Below are positions 1 through 8,683 of a DNA stretch of 64,000 nt, piece after piece (the stretch's first letter is position 1; every line of letters begins with the position of its first letter). Below the pieces are notes generated by a model. The model was not told where the DNA came from, searched no databases, and saw only the letters and a program-made list of their open reading frames with translations. A program made the translations under genes and the position numbers. This DNA is from Flavonifractor sp052065355. GTDB taxonomy: Bacteria > Bacillota > Clostridia > Oscillospirales > Oscillospiraceae. The stretch lies in assembly GCF_052065355.1 (NCBI RefSeq), contig NZ_JBQHUF010000011.1:42118-106117 (forward strand), in the 5' to 3' direction.

Positions 1-498
1 CGGGTGATAGGGTTCGCCTATGACTACCTGATTCCAGCGGAACCAGCGCTTTTCAGCCGGAAGATAAATGGGTACAATGGGCACACCGGTACGTACCGCC
101 AGCATAGCTGCACCGGTCTTGGCATCTCCCATGTCCCCATCCTGATGGCGGGTACCTTCCGGGAAGATCAGGAGCAGTTCCCCATTCTTCAGATACTTCA
201 TGGCGGTCTTAATGGCACCGATATCCGCCTGGCCCCGCTTAACGCCAAAAATACCGCCGTATTTCAGGATCAAGCCGATAACGGGCCAGTGCATGACCTC
301 CTCCTTGGCCATCACATGGATCTGATGCCGCAGGCCCAGCGCATAGGCTATAAAGAGGGGATCACTCATTCGGGTATGATTGGCGCACAGCAAAGCGCCG
401 CCCTCGGGAAAGTTTTTCTTATTGATACATTTAGTAGGCTTGAAAATGCGAAATACCGGCCAAAGGACCAGGTACGCCAGGAAATAAATGATATTCAT
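1..498 (-). CDS. plsC: 1-acyl-sn-glycerol-3-phosphate acyltransferase, 3' end cut by window edge
   Basis: Reading leftward from an ATG at 498, the frame stays open to the window edge (166 codons seen, C-terminus missing). An N-terminal hydrophobic stretch is followed by NHTRMSD (about residues 40-46), the NH(x4)D catalytic motif of the PlsC/LPLAT family, and FPEGTR about 60 residues later, the second substrate-binding motif. The family acylates lysophosphatidic acid to phosphatidic acid at the membrane. The start codon overlaps the cmk stop as ATGA, so the two genes are translationally coupled. Phospholipid substrate is the usual one, but other LPLAT acceptors cannot be excluded. Confidence 0.9.
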   Translation of the reverse strand, partial: MNIIYFLAYLVLWPVFRIFKPTKCINKKNFPEGGALLCANHTRMSDPLFIAYALGLRHQIHVMAKEEVMHWPVIGLILKYGGIFGVKRGQADIGAIKTAMKYLKNGELLLIFPEGTRHQDGDMGDAKTGAAMLAVRTGVPIVPIYLPAEKRWFRWNQVVIGEPYHP

Positions 499-1175
499 GC
501 TTGCAGATGCTCCTTCACGATATGCATCAGGAGCTCCAGACTCTGCTCCAGATCCTTTTCCGTTGTATCGGCCAGCACCGCGTCCTCCGCTTGGCGCAGC
601 GGAGCTGCCGCGCGGCTGGTATCCCGCTCATCCCGCTCCAGCACATCATGGAGCACGGTTTCAAACGCGGTCTCCTGGCCCCGTTCCTTCAGCTCCAGCC
701 AGCGGCGGCGAGCCCGTGCTTCCGGTGCAGCGGTGAGAAAGATCTTCACATCCGCGTCAGGCAGAACCACAGTGCCGATATCCCGGCCATCCATAACCAC
801 ATCGTGCTCCTCCGCCAGACCGCGCTGCTGCTCCAGCAGGAAGGCCCGAACCTCCGGGATAGCCGAAACACCAGAGGCGTATGCAGAAATCTCGTGGCGC
901 CGAATCTCTGCCGTCACGTCCTCACCGTTGAGGTACATGTGCTGCAGGCCGTCCTCCCCATAGGCCAGACGAATCTGGATATCCTGCAGCAGCGGAATCA
1001 CCGCCGCCGGGTCTGACGGATCCGCCCCGGTCCGGAAGGCTTGCAGACCTACCGTACGGTAAATGGCGCCCGTATCTACATATAAATAACCCAATGCCTC
1101 CGCCAGACGTTTGGCCAGGGTAGACTTGCCAGCCCCGGACGGCCCGTCGATGGCAACGCTTCTGTGCTGCTTCAT
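495..1175 (-). CDS. cmk: (d)CMP kinase
   Basis: A 226-residue cytidylate kinase that phosphorylates CMP and dCMP with ATP. The Walker A loop GPSGAGKST lies near residues 10-18, followed by DTGAIYR, and later by the conserved MDGRDIGTVVLPDADVK block and RRR/ERD segments of the lid. The start is the ATG at 1175, which overlaps the stop of the upstream flavoprotein gene as ATGA; an upstream in-frame extension exists but lies inside that gene and lacks family similarity. The cmk-plsC order with tight overlaps is common in Clostridia. Confidence 0.96.
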   Translation of the reverse strand: MKQHRSVAIDGPSGAGKSTLAKRLAEALGYLYVDTGAIYRTVGLQAFRTGADPSDPAAVIPLLQDIQIRLAYGEDGLQHMYLNGEDVTAEIRRHEISAYASGVSAIPEVRAFLLEQQRGLAEEHDVVMDGRDIGTVVLPDADVKIFLTAAPEARARRRWLELKERGQETAFETVLHDVLERDERDTSRAAAPLRQAEDAVLADTTEKDLEQSLELLMHIVKEHLQA

Positions 1176-2431
1176 GACAGCTCCACTCCTTCTTCTTCCA
1201 ACACCAGTTCCGCCGCGCCATGTCCTGCCGCCCGGCCGGTGGACCAGGCAATCTGCAGGTTGAAGCCTCCGGTATAGGCATCCACGTCCAGCACCTCGCC
1301 GGCAAAGAAAACACCCCGGACCTTCTTGGATTCCATGGTGGTTGGATTGATCTCTGAGACCTTGACGCCGCCGGAGGTGACGATGGCCTCCTCCACCGGT
1401 CTGGGACCGGCGATATCGATCCGGATACATTTCAGCGTCTCCAGCAGCCTGCGCCGCTGAGGACGTGTAACGGAATTTGCCTTCACATCTCCCGGGATGC
1501 CGGTCAGGTCCAGCAAAACAGGTACCATCAGCCGGGGGACCAGGCCCTCCAGCACATGCTGAAAGTTCCGATTGGCGTTCTCCTCCAGATCCCGCAGAAG
1601 CCGTTTGTCCAGCTTTTCCTCGTCCAGTGCCGGTTTCAGGTCCAGCAGGATGGAATAGTGCTCCTTCTCATAGTCCCGCATATGGGCGGAGGCTGTGAGG
1701 ATCAGAGGCCCGGACAAGCCGAAATGGGTGAACAGCAGTTCACCCTGTTCGGCAAAAATCGTCTTCTTTTTTTCCGTCCGTACCCGGATCGCTACATTTT
1801 TCAGGCTCAGGCCCTGCATCTGGGCGCAAAAAGGCTGCTCCGCCACCAACGGCACTAGAGAAGCCTTCGGAGGAAGCACCGTATGTCCCAGCGTCCGAGC
1901 CAGCGTATAGCCATCACCAGTGGAGCCGGTCAGCGGGTAGGACACGCCGCCGGTAGCCACCACCGCGGCACGGCAGGGATAAAAGCCGTGCTCGCCCTCC
2001 ACCCCCTGCATCGTCTCTCCATCCAGACGCAGAGCACTGGCCCGGTCCTGCACAATGGACACCCGTGCCCGGCGAAGCGCCAGCAGCAGTGCATCGATGA
2101 TATCCGCCGCATGATCGGACTGAGGAAACACCCGGTTTCCCCGCTCGGTCTTCAGCGGTACGCCCCGCTCCTCAAAAAAGCGCTTCACCTGCTCCGGCGG
2201 GAATCGGGTCACCGCGCTGGTGAGAAAGCGGCTGTTGTGGGGCACGTTCTGCAAAACTTCCGCCGCCGTACAGTCGTTGGTCACGTTGCAGCGCCCTTTA
2301 CCCGTGATGTACAGCTTGCGCCCCAGCTTCGGGTTACGCTCCAGAAGGGTCACGGACGCACCCTTTTCCGCAGCAGCCAGCGCGGCCATACATCCAGCCG
2401 CACCGCCGCCGATCACGATCACATCACTCAA
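1172..2431 (-). CDS. NAD(P)/FAD-dependent oxidoreductase, HI0933/BaiN family
   Basis: A 419-residue flavoprotein. The N-terminal dinucleotide-binding fold reads VIVIGGGAAGCMAALAAAEKG and is followed by LGRKLYITGKGRCNVTN, the signature of the HI0933-like family; the C-terminus has TSGGVKVSEINPTTMESK and the GGFNLQIAWSTGRAAG FAD-contact segment. Members are soluble flavoproteins of mostly unknown substrate; one relative, BaiN, has been linked to bile acid dehydroxylation, but that function should not be transferred on fold alone. It overlaps both neighbours by 4 nt (ATGA), within an operon started by the RpiR gene. Confidence 0.9.
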   Translation of the reverse strand: MSDVIVIGGGAAGCMAALAAAEKGASVTLLERNPKLGRKLYITGKGRCNVTNDCTAAEVLQNVPHNSRFLTSAVTRFPPEQVKRFFEERGVPLKTERGNRVFPQSDHAADIIDALLLALRRARVSIVQDRASALRLDGETMQGVEGEHGFYPCRAAVVATGGVSYPLTGSTGDGYTLARTLGHTVLPPKASLVPLVAEQPFCAQMQGLSLKNVAIRVRTEKKKTIFAEQGELLFTHFGLSGPLILTASAHMRDYEKEHYSILLDLKPALDEEKLDKRLLRDLEENANRNFQHVLEGLVPRLMVPVLLDLTGIPGDVKANSVTRPQRRRLLETLKCIRIDIAGPRPVEEAIVTSGGVKVSEINPTTMESKKVRGVFFAGEVLDVDAYTGGFNLQIAWSTGRAAGHGAAELVLEEEGVELS

Positions 2432-3297
2432 CGGCTCGCTTCCACCTTTTCATAGACGTCATATTCATCCCAGATCCGCTCCAGGTCCGCAAAGGTCTTG
2501 GACAGATCCTCATTCTTCTTACGGCCGATGGAGACGATCAGCGCGTTGATCAGGCTGAGGGGCGCCACCAGGGAGTCCACGAAAGAAGCCATATCGCTTT
2601 TTGCCAGCAGCCGGTGGGTGGAGTACTGCACCAGCGGCGAAGTCTCGCTGTCGGTCAGTGCAATGGCGGTGGCCCCACGATCATGGGCAAACTGCATGGC
2701 AGACACCGTCCGCCGGGAATACCGGGGGAAGCTGATGCCGATGACCACGTCGCCCGGCCCGATACGCAGCAGCTGCTCAAACACCTCGCTGATGGAGGTA
2801 GTATGGACAATGGTGACATGGTCGAAGATCAGGTTAAAATAAAAGCCCAGAAAGCTGGCCAATGCGGCAGCCGAACGGACGCCCAGAATATAGATGCGCT
2901 TGGCGTTGACGATGGCATCCACCGCCTGGGCAAACTCCTCCCTGTCCGTCTCTTCCATAGTCATATGGATCTTTTCGATATCCGACTGCATTACCATGGA
3001 CAGGATATCGTGGTCTCCGATTCGGTCGTTGGAGACCTCAATACGCTGAATGGAAGTGAGCTTACTGCGAATCATCTCCTGCAGAGCCTTCTGCATGGCG
3101 GGGTATCCGTCATACCCCAGTTCAGCGGCAAAGCGGACCACAGTGGATTCGCTGACCTTAACGGTCTTTCCCAATTTGCTGGCCGTCATAAAGGCAGCCT
3201 TATCATAGGACTCCAGAATAAAGTTTGCAATGAGCTTTTGTCCCTTGGAAAAGGTGCCCATATTACTCTGGATCACTGACAAAATATCCTTGGACAT
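2428..3297 (-). CDS. MurR/RpiR family transcriptional regulator
   Basis: A 289-residue regulator with an N-terminal helix-turn-helix (about residues 1-80, core VKVSESTVVRFAAELGYDGY) and a C-terminal SIS sugar-phosphate-binding domain (about 125-260, including ILGVRSAAALASFLGFYF and GISFPRYSRRTV). The family senses phosphosugars and controls sugar or cell-wall catabolism. No sugar genes lie beside it; instead it heads the flavoprotein-cmk-plsC operon, so its regulon is probably elsewhere or it acts as a housekeeping regulator. It is preceded by a well-formed sigma-A promoter. Confidence 0.9.
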   Translation of the reverse strand: MSKDILSVIQSNMGTFSKGQKLIANFILESYDKAAFMTASKLGKTVKVSESTVVRFAAELGYDGYPAMQKALQEMIRSKLTSIQRIEVSNDRIGDHDILSMVMQSDIEKIHMTMEETDREEFAQAVDAIVNAKRIYILGVRSAAALASFLGFYFNLIFDHVTIVHTTSISEVFEQLLRIGPGDVVIGISFPRYSRRTVSAMQFAHDRGATAIALTDSETSPLVQYSTHRLLAKSDMASFVDSLVAPLSLINALIVSIGRKKNEDLSKTFADLERIWDEYDVYEKVEASR

Positions 3298-3387
3298 GAC
3301 ACAACCTCCCGGGCCCCGGTCTCTCTTCTCCGGCGGGCATTTTCCTATAAACGCATCCTGACAGATGCGAAACTTTCAGCTTGTATT

Positions 3388-3416
3388 ATGATACCGGGAA
3401 TCCGGCAGAAAAGCAA
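3388..3416 (-). promoter_or_regulatory. sigma-A-type promoter of the rpiR-cmk-plsC operon
   Basis: On the minus strand TTGCTT (3416-3411) and TATCAT (3393-3388) are separated by exactly 17 nt, about 90 nt upstream of the rpiR start. Confidence 0.6.
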
Positions 3417-3451
3417 TCCTTTTTTGCAAGTAAATATGATTTTCCTGCAAA

Positions 3452-4165
3452 TCACAATTCCGTTTTTGACGGATCTTCCAGCAGCTGGGAGAGTTCCGCC
3501 TTAGTCAGATGCCGCCAGCATCCCACCTTCAGATCGCCCAGTGTCAGGCAGCCCTCTCTCACCCGCCGCAGCCGGCGCACCTTCAAGCCAGCCGCTGCGC
3601 ACATCCGCCGCACCTGGCGGTTACGCCCCTCATGAATAGTCACCGAGAGCGTATCTGCTCCCAGCACCTCCACCTTGGCGGGGTGGAGTGGAACACCGTC
3701 CAGAGAAAGCGGTCCCCGAAGGATGGGCAGAGCATGCTCCACGTCGCCTTCCACCCAGACGTGATACTCCTTCTCCACCTCATGGCTGGGATGAAGCAGG
3801 TTTTGCGTCAGAGCGCCGTCATCCGTCAGAATGAGCAGCCCCTCTGAATCCAGGTCCAGCCGTCCTACCGGCCACACCCGGGCACCGCAGCCCGACACCA
3901 GCTGAGCTACCGTTCTGCGCCCCTTCTCATCGGAGAGGGTGGTCACATATCCCCTGGGTTTATTCAGCATCAGATAAGTACGCCGGTCCAGTCCGGGCAG
4001 CGGCTTGCCATCCACCCGGATGTCGTCTCGCTCCGGGTCGGCCCGGTCCCCCACTCTGGCAGGACGCCCATTGACCGTGATTCGCCCGGCTTCCAGATAG
4101 GTCTCCGCGGCCCGCCGGGAGGCTACGCCCCGGGCAGACAGGATCTTTTGCAGACGTTCTTCCAT
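3452..4165 (-). CDS. 23S rRNA pseudouridine synthase, RluB/RsuA family
   Basis: A 237-residue protein with an N-terminal S4 RNA-binding domain (about residues 1-60, EERLQKILSARGVASRRAAE) and a pseudouridine synthase domain holding the catalytic-aspartate motif GRLDLDSEGLLILTDDG. RsuA/RluB/RluE/RluF enzymes isomerise a single uridine in rRNA; the Firmicutes RluB type modifies helix 89 of 23S rRNA, which is the most likely role here. It lies between dacF and rpiR on the same strand, separated from dacF by a terminator. Confidence 0.92.
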   Translation of the reverse strand: MEERLQKILSARGVASRRAAETYLEAGRITVNGRPARVGDRADPERDDIRVDGKPLPGLDRRTYLMLNKPRGYVTTLSDEKGRRTVAQLVSGCGARVWPVGRLDLDSEGLLILTDDGALTQNLLHPSHEVEKEYHVWVEGDVEHALPILRGPLSLDGVPLHPAKVEVLGADTLSVTIHEGRNRQVRRMCAAAGLKVRRLRRVREGCLTLGDLKVGCWRHLTKAELSQLLEDPSKTEL

Positions 4166-4184
4166 CTTTTCCCTCTCCCGCAGG

Positions 4185-4215
4185 AAAGGTCTGCCGCACC
4201 CCGCGGCAGACCTTT
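4185..4215 (-). terminator. Intrinsic terminator after dacF
   Basis: A 13-bp perfect stem (4185-4197 with 4203-4215) and 5-nt loop directly follow the dacF stop on the minus strand and end in a short T run. Confidence 0.7.
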
Positions 4216-4227
4216 GCTACCTTAGAT

Positions 4228-5325
4228 TTATTTCTTATGGGACCCGATCCCGAAGAGCCGGCTCAGCCAGCCCTCCGGCGCCCGGTCATCCGAGGCTCCG
4301 GTCTGATAGTACAGCGGCACCCGCAGCACGACTTCCGTACCCAGGCTGATTACCAGCTCGCCCGCCTCCCCGCCGGCGGCCACCGGGGCTTCCGTCCTCT
4401 CCGGCAGAGAGACCTCCACAGACAGGCTCTCACCCTCCGCCAGCGGATAAAACACGTCCGTTCCTGTTCCGACGGAAACGAACCGGCCCAGGCTGCCTTC
4501 ACAGGGAATGAGCCAGCGCTGGTCCCCGCCTACCGCCAACGTTCTGGGATAGGCGGAAAAGCCATAGTCAAACAGGGCAGCGTGATCCGCCCAGTCGTTG
4601 GGATCGTTCAGCGTCACGGCGATCAGCTCCTGCCCGTCCCGCTGGGCACTGGACACCAAGGTGCGGCCTGCCTCGTCGGTATAGCCGGTCTTCAGGCCGG
4701 TACAGCCCTCGTACCGCCACAGCAGCTTATTGTGGTTGGCCAGATAGCGTTCAGCGATGGTGATGGTCCTGGTACCCGCGATTCGCCGTAGAGTCTCCTG
4801 CTCCAGTACGGCCCGGGCCAGCAGCGCCATATCCCGGGCGGTAGAGTAATGCTCGGGATCGTCCAGGCCGTTGGGGTTGGCGAAGTGGGTGTTGGTCATG
4901 CCCAGCTTGGCCGCCGTCTCGTTCATCCGGGCTACGAAGTCCTCTACCGTCTCACAGCAGCTGCCCGCAATGGCCAGCGCTGCGTCGTTTCCAGAGGAGA
5001 GCAGCAAGCCGTACAACAGCGCCTCCATGGTCAACTTCTCCCCCGGTTTCAGGTACATGGAGGAGCCCTCTGCGCCGGTCCACTCCTGCCGCACTGTCAC
5101 TTCAGTTGACAGATCCGGGCACAGCTCCACCGCCACCAGCGCCGTCATCAGCTTGGTAATGCTGGCAATGGGACGCTGTTGGTCTGCGTTATGGGCATAG
5201 AGCACCCGTCCGCTCTCACTGTCCATCAGAATGGCGGCGGAAGCAGAGGTACTCACTGTCTCCACCGCCATAGCGGGGACAGTCAGAAGGATCATAGTCA
5301 GAAAAAGGGCGGTCACACGTCTCAA
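4228..5325 (-). CDS. dacF: D-alanyl-D-alanine carboxypeptidase (DacF-like), exported
   Basis: A 365-residue low-molecular-weight penicillin-binding protein that trims the terminal D-alanine of peptidoglycan pentapeptides outside the membrane. A signal peptide (about 1-20, cleavage after AMA) precedes the peptidase S11 domain with all three catalytic motifs: SITK (55-58), SGN (110-112) and KTG (211-213). A C-terminal beta-rich PBP5_C-like domain follows. In spore formers the DacF/DacB types shape vegetative or cortex peptidoglycan; the exact type cannot be told from sequence alone. Confidence 0.93.
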   Translation of the reverse strand: MRRVTALFLTMILLTVPAMAVETVSTSASAAILMDSESGRVLYAHNADQQRPIASITKLMTALVAVELCPDLSTEVTVRQEWTGAEGSSMYLKPGEKLTMEALLYGLLLSSGNDAALAIAGSCCETVEDFVARMNETAAKLGMTNTHFANPNGLDDPEHYSTARDMALLARAVLEQETLRRIAGTRTITIAERYLANHNKLLWRYEGCTGLKTGYTDEAGRTLVSSAQRDGQELIAVTLNDPNDWADHAALFDYGFSAYPRTLAVGGDQRWLIPCEGSLGRFVSVGTGTDVFYPLAEGESLSVEVSLPERTEAPVAAGGEAGELVISLGTEVVLRVPLYYQTGASDDRAPEGWLSRLFGIGSHKK

Positions 5326-5362
5326 GCAGCATCACCTCATATCAATGCTGCCAGTATGCCCC

Positions 5363-5776
5363 TTAAAAAGCGGTGTTATCCCCCGCCTTTTTCTCCTGCT
5401 GCTTCTCTACGAAGCCTGTGACCTTATCAATGACTTCTGGCACCATCTCCACCACACGGTCCACCGTGTTGCAGGGAGGCGCCGCCACAGGCATCAGCTT
5501 GACCGTGTCACCCTTGATGATGAGGAACGCCACAGGGGACAGGTTCATGCCCGCGCCGCTGCCGCCGCCGAAAGAGTTGTCGCCCTCCGGCTTCTGGTTT
5601 TTGGATACGAAGTCACTGCCGCCGGAGGCAAAGCCAACCGTCAGCTTGGAGATGGGGATGATGGTGACCTCGCCAGCGTTGATAGGCTGACCAATGATGG
5701 TGTTCACGTCCGCGATCTCCCGGATTTTCTGCATGGTAGTAGTCATCAGATCTCCGATAGGATGCTGCTTTTCCAT
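5363..5776 (-). CDS. gerW: GerW/YtfJ family sporulation protein
   Basis: A 137-residue protein matching the YtfJ/GerW family: MEKQHPIGDLMTTTMQKIRE at the start, a central FGGGSGAGMNLSPVAFL glycine-rich block, and VKLMPVAAP. In Bacillus the homologue is made in the forespore and is needed for normal germination. The ATG at 5776 was chosen over an upstream in-frame ATG because family similarity begins there. The DUF2953 gene ends 2 nt upstream, a pairing seen widely in spore-forming Clostridia, which supports a sporulation role for both. Confidence 0.9.
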   Translation of the reverse strand: MEKQHPIGDLMTTTMQKIREIADVNTIIGQPINAGEVTIIPISKLTVGFASGGSDFVSKNQKPEGDNSFGGGSGAGMNLSPVAFLIIKGDTVKLMPVAAPPCNTVDRVVEMVPEVIDKVTGFVEKQQEKKAGDNTAF

Positions 5777-5778
5777 AT

Positions 5779-6381
5779 TCAAACCGCCTCTTTCTGTACT
5801 GTATCTGTCTGCTTTTTCCGTTCCGTTCCCAGCGCCTGGGGCAACCTGGGAGCCAGCCATATGGCCAAAACCACCGTCTGTCCGATGGTAAGGGTGGCCG
5901 CCGCGTCCAGGCTGGCGGTGGGCCGAGTGGCTTCAAAATCCACCCGGGTGCGGATCCGTCTGTCCCGCACATTAAAATTCTGCTCCACCAGCGGCCAAAT
6001 CATACCTACAGCCGCATTGACTCCGCCAAACGCCAGCGCTGCACTGGCAGGGTCAGAGGCTGCGGCGGTCACATTCAGATAGATCCGATCCAAACGTACC
6101 TTCCGCTTCAGTCTGCCCGCAGCCTCCGCGATCAGAGGCAGTCCACGGCGGATCTGCCCCAGCACATCACGTTTGCCCTCTTCCGCAGCGGCGGTCTTTG
6201 GTTCCTTCTTTTTTTTCGACTGCTTTTTCTCCTTACGGGGCAGCAGTGTCATCCGGACCGGCCCCAGCTTCAGCCGGAGCGTCAGACCGGACGGCACATA
6301 GATCACCTGGATGCCGATCCGGATCAGGCTGATCAGTACCAGCACCACTGCGATCAGCGCCAGGATAAGCAGCACCTTCAT
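5779..6381 (-). CDS. DUF2953 domain-containing membrane-anchored protein
   Basis: A 200-residue protein starting with one transmembrane helix (about 3-25, MKVLLILALIAVVLVLISLI). A lysine-rich segment follows, then a predicted extracytoplasmic or peripheral domain with the DUF2953 features LDRIYLNVTAAASDPASAA and VDFEATRP. Function is unknown; the family almost always sits next to gerW/ytfJ, as here, suggesting a sporulation role. The start ATG overlaps the scpB stop by 4 nt. Confidence 0.8.
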   Translation of the reverse strand: MKVLLILALIAVVLVLISLIRIGIQVIYVPSGLTLRLKLGPVRMTLLPRKEKKQSKKKKEPKTAAAEEGKRDVLGQIRRGLPLIAEAAGRLKRKVRLDRIYLNVTAAASDPASAALAFGGVNAAVGMIWPLVEQNFNVRDRRIRTRVDFEATRPTASLDAAATLTIGQTVVLAIWLAPRLPQALGTERKKQTDTVQKEAV

Positions 6382-7034
6382 GGCTGAGAGCCTCCCTCCG
6401 TCCGGGCCATCTCCCGGGCGGCCTCTTCGATCTCTTCCTCCGTCACCTCTGCACCCTCCTGCTCCGCCTGGAGCCGGGCCACTGCCGCCTGCATTTCCAG
6501 GGTCAGCTGGCCGTCCTCCGGCGCGGCGTTGGGCAACTCCGGCAACTCGTCCAGGCTGGATAGCCCAAATGAGCGGAGAAAGTTCTGCGTGGTGCGGTAC
6601 TGGATGGGCCGGCCAGGTACAGCCAGGCGGCCACATTCCTCAATCAGTTCACGCTCCAGCAGCAAGCTCACCGTATAGGAGCTGTCTACCCCACGGATCT
6701 GGTCCACGTAGGCCCGAGTGGCGGGCTGATAGTAGGCGATGATGGCCAGCACCTCCAGCGCCGGCTGGCTCAGCTTGGCCGGGCGGCGGCTCTCAAAGGC
6801 CCGCCGGATATTATGGGCAAACTCCGGGGCGGAACACAGCTGATAGCTGCTGTCCAGCCGCAGCAGGCGGATACCCCGGCGCTCATAACTGTAGTAGTCT
6901 GCCAGCCGCTGGCACACAGCATCTGCTGTGCTCCGGTCAATATCCAGAGCCAGACACAGACGCTCCACGCCCACCGGCTCGCCGGCCGCAAACAGGATGC
7001 CCTCAATGGCGGATTCAATTTCCTTCAATTCCAT
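6378..7034 (-). CDS. scpB: Segregation and condensation protein B
   Basis: A 218-residue ScpB, the kleisin-partner winged-helix protein of the SMC-ScpAB condensin that compacts and segregates chromosomes. The N-terminus IESAIEGILFAAGEPVGVERL and the block QPALEVLAIIAYYQPATRAYVDQIRGVDS are diagnostic of the tandem winged helices. The acidic C-terminal tail (about residues 175-218) is typical. It follows scpA with a 2-nt gap and overlaps the next gene. Confidence 0.95.
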   Translation of the reverse strand: MELKEIESAIEGILFAAGEPVGVERLCLALDIDRSTADAVCQRLADYYSYERRGIRLLRLDSSYQLCSAPEFAHNIRRAFESRRPAKLSQPALEVLAIIAYYQPATRAYVDQIRGVDSSYTVSLLLERELIEECGRLAVPGRPIQYRTTQNFLRSFGLSSLDELPELPNAAPEDGQLTLEMQAAVARLQAEQEGAEVTEEEIEEAAREMARTEGGSQP

Positions 7035-7036
7035 GA

Positions 7037-7861
7037 TTATCCCCCATCTGCCGGTTCATATGCATCGGTAGAAAATTCCACCGTTTCCTGCCCGTCGGCC
7101 TCGGTACAGGTCACGGTGCAGTCCGTCTCTGTGCCAGCCAGACGCAGGCGGCGGGCTTTGCACAGTTCCAGCACCGCGATAAAAGTGGCCACGATTTCCG
7201 AGCGGCTACGGTTGCCTTTAAACAGCGCCCGGAAGCGGGTCACTCCAAACCGGGTCAGCCGGTCCAGAATCTCGTCGGCCTTGTCGGCCACCGGATAGGG
7301 CTCCCGGCCCACAATGCCCTCAAAGGCCGCCATAGGCGGCGGCAGCCGGTGGTCCACCCGGGCCAGCACGCTCTGCATAGCCCGCAGCAGGTCCCCCGGC
7401 TGATGAACGTACCGGTAGGTCTTACTTACCGGCAGCACCTCAGGCGTTTTGGTCAGGTAATCCCGGCCCACAGCGTAGCGGTCGGACAGCTGAGGAATCA
7501 CCGCCTTGATACGGGCAAAATTCTCATGCCGCTGGTGCTCCTCCAGAGATGCCATCAGCTGTTCCAATTCAGACAGCGCCTCTTCATCGTGGATGGACAG
7601 CAGCATTCTTGTTTTGATAAAAACCAGCTGGGCGGCCATGGTTACAAACTCGCTGGCCACCTCCAGGTCCAGTTTCTTACGCTGGTCCATCCAGGCCAGA
7701 TACTGCTCGAGGATCAGGGAGATCTGAATGTCCTTGATCTCCATTTTGTTTTTGGACAGCAGGTGGAGGATCAGGTCCAGCGGGCCATTGAAATCCTCCA
7801 TATCCTCCCTGGTTTTCACCACTTTTTCCAGATGGTAAATGGGCGTTTCGATGGTACTCAC
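7037..7861 (-). CDS. scpA: Segregation and condensation protein A
   Basis: A 274-residue kleisin. It shows the ScpA N-terminal SMC-head-binding region (DFNGPLDLILHLLSKNKMEIKDI, about residues 22-44) and the C-terminal winged helix that binds the other head (about 190-250, RFRALFKGNRSRSEIVATFIAVLELCK). It bridges SMC and ScpB. The M50 protease gene ends 2 nt upstream, so protease-scpA-scpB-DUF2953-gerW look like one transcription unit. Confidence 0.95.
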   Translation of the reverse strand: MSTIETPIYHLEKVVKTREDMEDFNGPLDLILHLLSKNKMEIKDIQISLILEQYLAWMDQRKKLDLEVASEFVTMAAQLVFIKTRMLLSIHDEEALSELEQLMASLEEHQRHENFARIKAVIPQLSDRYAVGRDYLTKTPEVLPVSKTYRYVHQPGDLLRAMQSVLARVDHRLPPPMAAFEGIVGREPYPVADKADEILDRLTRFGVTRFRALFKGNRSRSEIVATFIAVLELCKARRLRLAGTETDCTVTCTEADGQETVEFSTDAYEPADGG

Positions 7862-7862
7862 C

Positions 7863-8573
7863 TCAAAACAGTTTCAGGATGGCGGACACGTCCTGACAGA
7901 TCCAAAGCACATCCGCCGGCATACCGGTCACCGCGCACATTCCCTGGATGACATGTATGATCAGAAAACTCAGCGGTCCGCTGAACACGCCCAGCAGCAC
8001 CAGCACAAAAAGCGCAATTCCGATGTACCGCTCATAGCGCAGAATCTTGTAATAGGCCTTGCTGGGCAGCAGGGCAAACAGGATCTTGGAGCCGTCCAGC
8101 GGCGAGATGGGAATCAGGTTGAACAGGCCCATACCCACCCCCAACAGTGCAATATTGGACAGAAAGCACAGGGCCAGCAACGTGATATGGCTCACATACC
8201 CGAAATGCCAGATCAGGGAGGCCACCGCCACAGCCGCTATAGCGGTGAGAAAGTTGGCTGCAGGACCTGCCAGCGCAGTCAGAGCCATTCCCTGCTTGGG
8301 ATGTTTGAAATAACGCATGTCCACCGGCACCGGTTTGGCCCATCCCACTTTGGCAATGAGCATCATGAGCAGGCCAACGGGATCCAAATGCTTGACGGGG
8401 TTCAGCGTCAGGCGGCCCGCCTGCTTTGCCGTGGGATCACCCAGCCGCCAGGCCACAAAGCCGTGAGACAGCTCATGAAGCGTAATGCACAGCAGAGCGG
8501 AAACCGCGCTGATCAGCAGCGTGATTAGTCCCCACCAGTCCATATGCTGCGCAAAATCCGAAAAAGATGTCAA
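7863..8573 (-). CDS. Site-2 protease family (M50) intramembrane metalloprotease
   Basis: A 236-residue multi-pass membrane protein. The zinc motif HELSHG sits in the first part (about residue 53) and the third ligand lies in the LIPISPLDGSKIL block (about 150-162). Together these mark the short, PDZ-less YwhC/RIP subgroup of site-2 proteases. Substrate is unknown. Its place immediately before scpA is a conserved Firmicutes arrangement. Distinct from the SpoIVFB-like protease at 21053. Confidence 0.88.
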   Translation of the reverse strand: MTSFSDFAQHMDWWGLITLLISAVSALLCITLHELSHGFVAWRLGDPTAKQAGRLTLNPVKHLDPVGLLMMLIAKVGWAKPVPVDMRYFKHPKQGMALTALAGPAANFLTAIAAVAVASLIWHFGYVSHITLLALCFLSNIALLGVGMGLFNLIPISPLDGSKILFALLPSKAYYKILRYERYIGIALFVLVLLGVFSGPLSFLIIHVIQGMCAVTGMPADVLWICQDVSAILKLF

Positions 8574-8640
8574 TCTGTTCTTCCTCCGCTAGCCGCTTTC
8601 AGCGGTCTGTTTATGTTCGACATTATACCAAAATGGGCCG

Positions 8641-8675
8641 TAAAAGACAAGTGAGACTGCCATTCACAGTCTCAC
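8641..8675 (-). terminator. Intrinsic terminator after ysxC
   Basis: On the minus strand GTGAGACTG (8675-8667) pairs with CAGTCTCAC (8659-8651) and is followed by TTGTCTTTT, closing the tig-clpP-clpX-lon-ysxC run just after the ysxC stop. Confidence 0.7.
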
Positions 8676-8683
8676 CCGTCCGA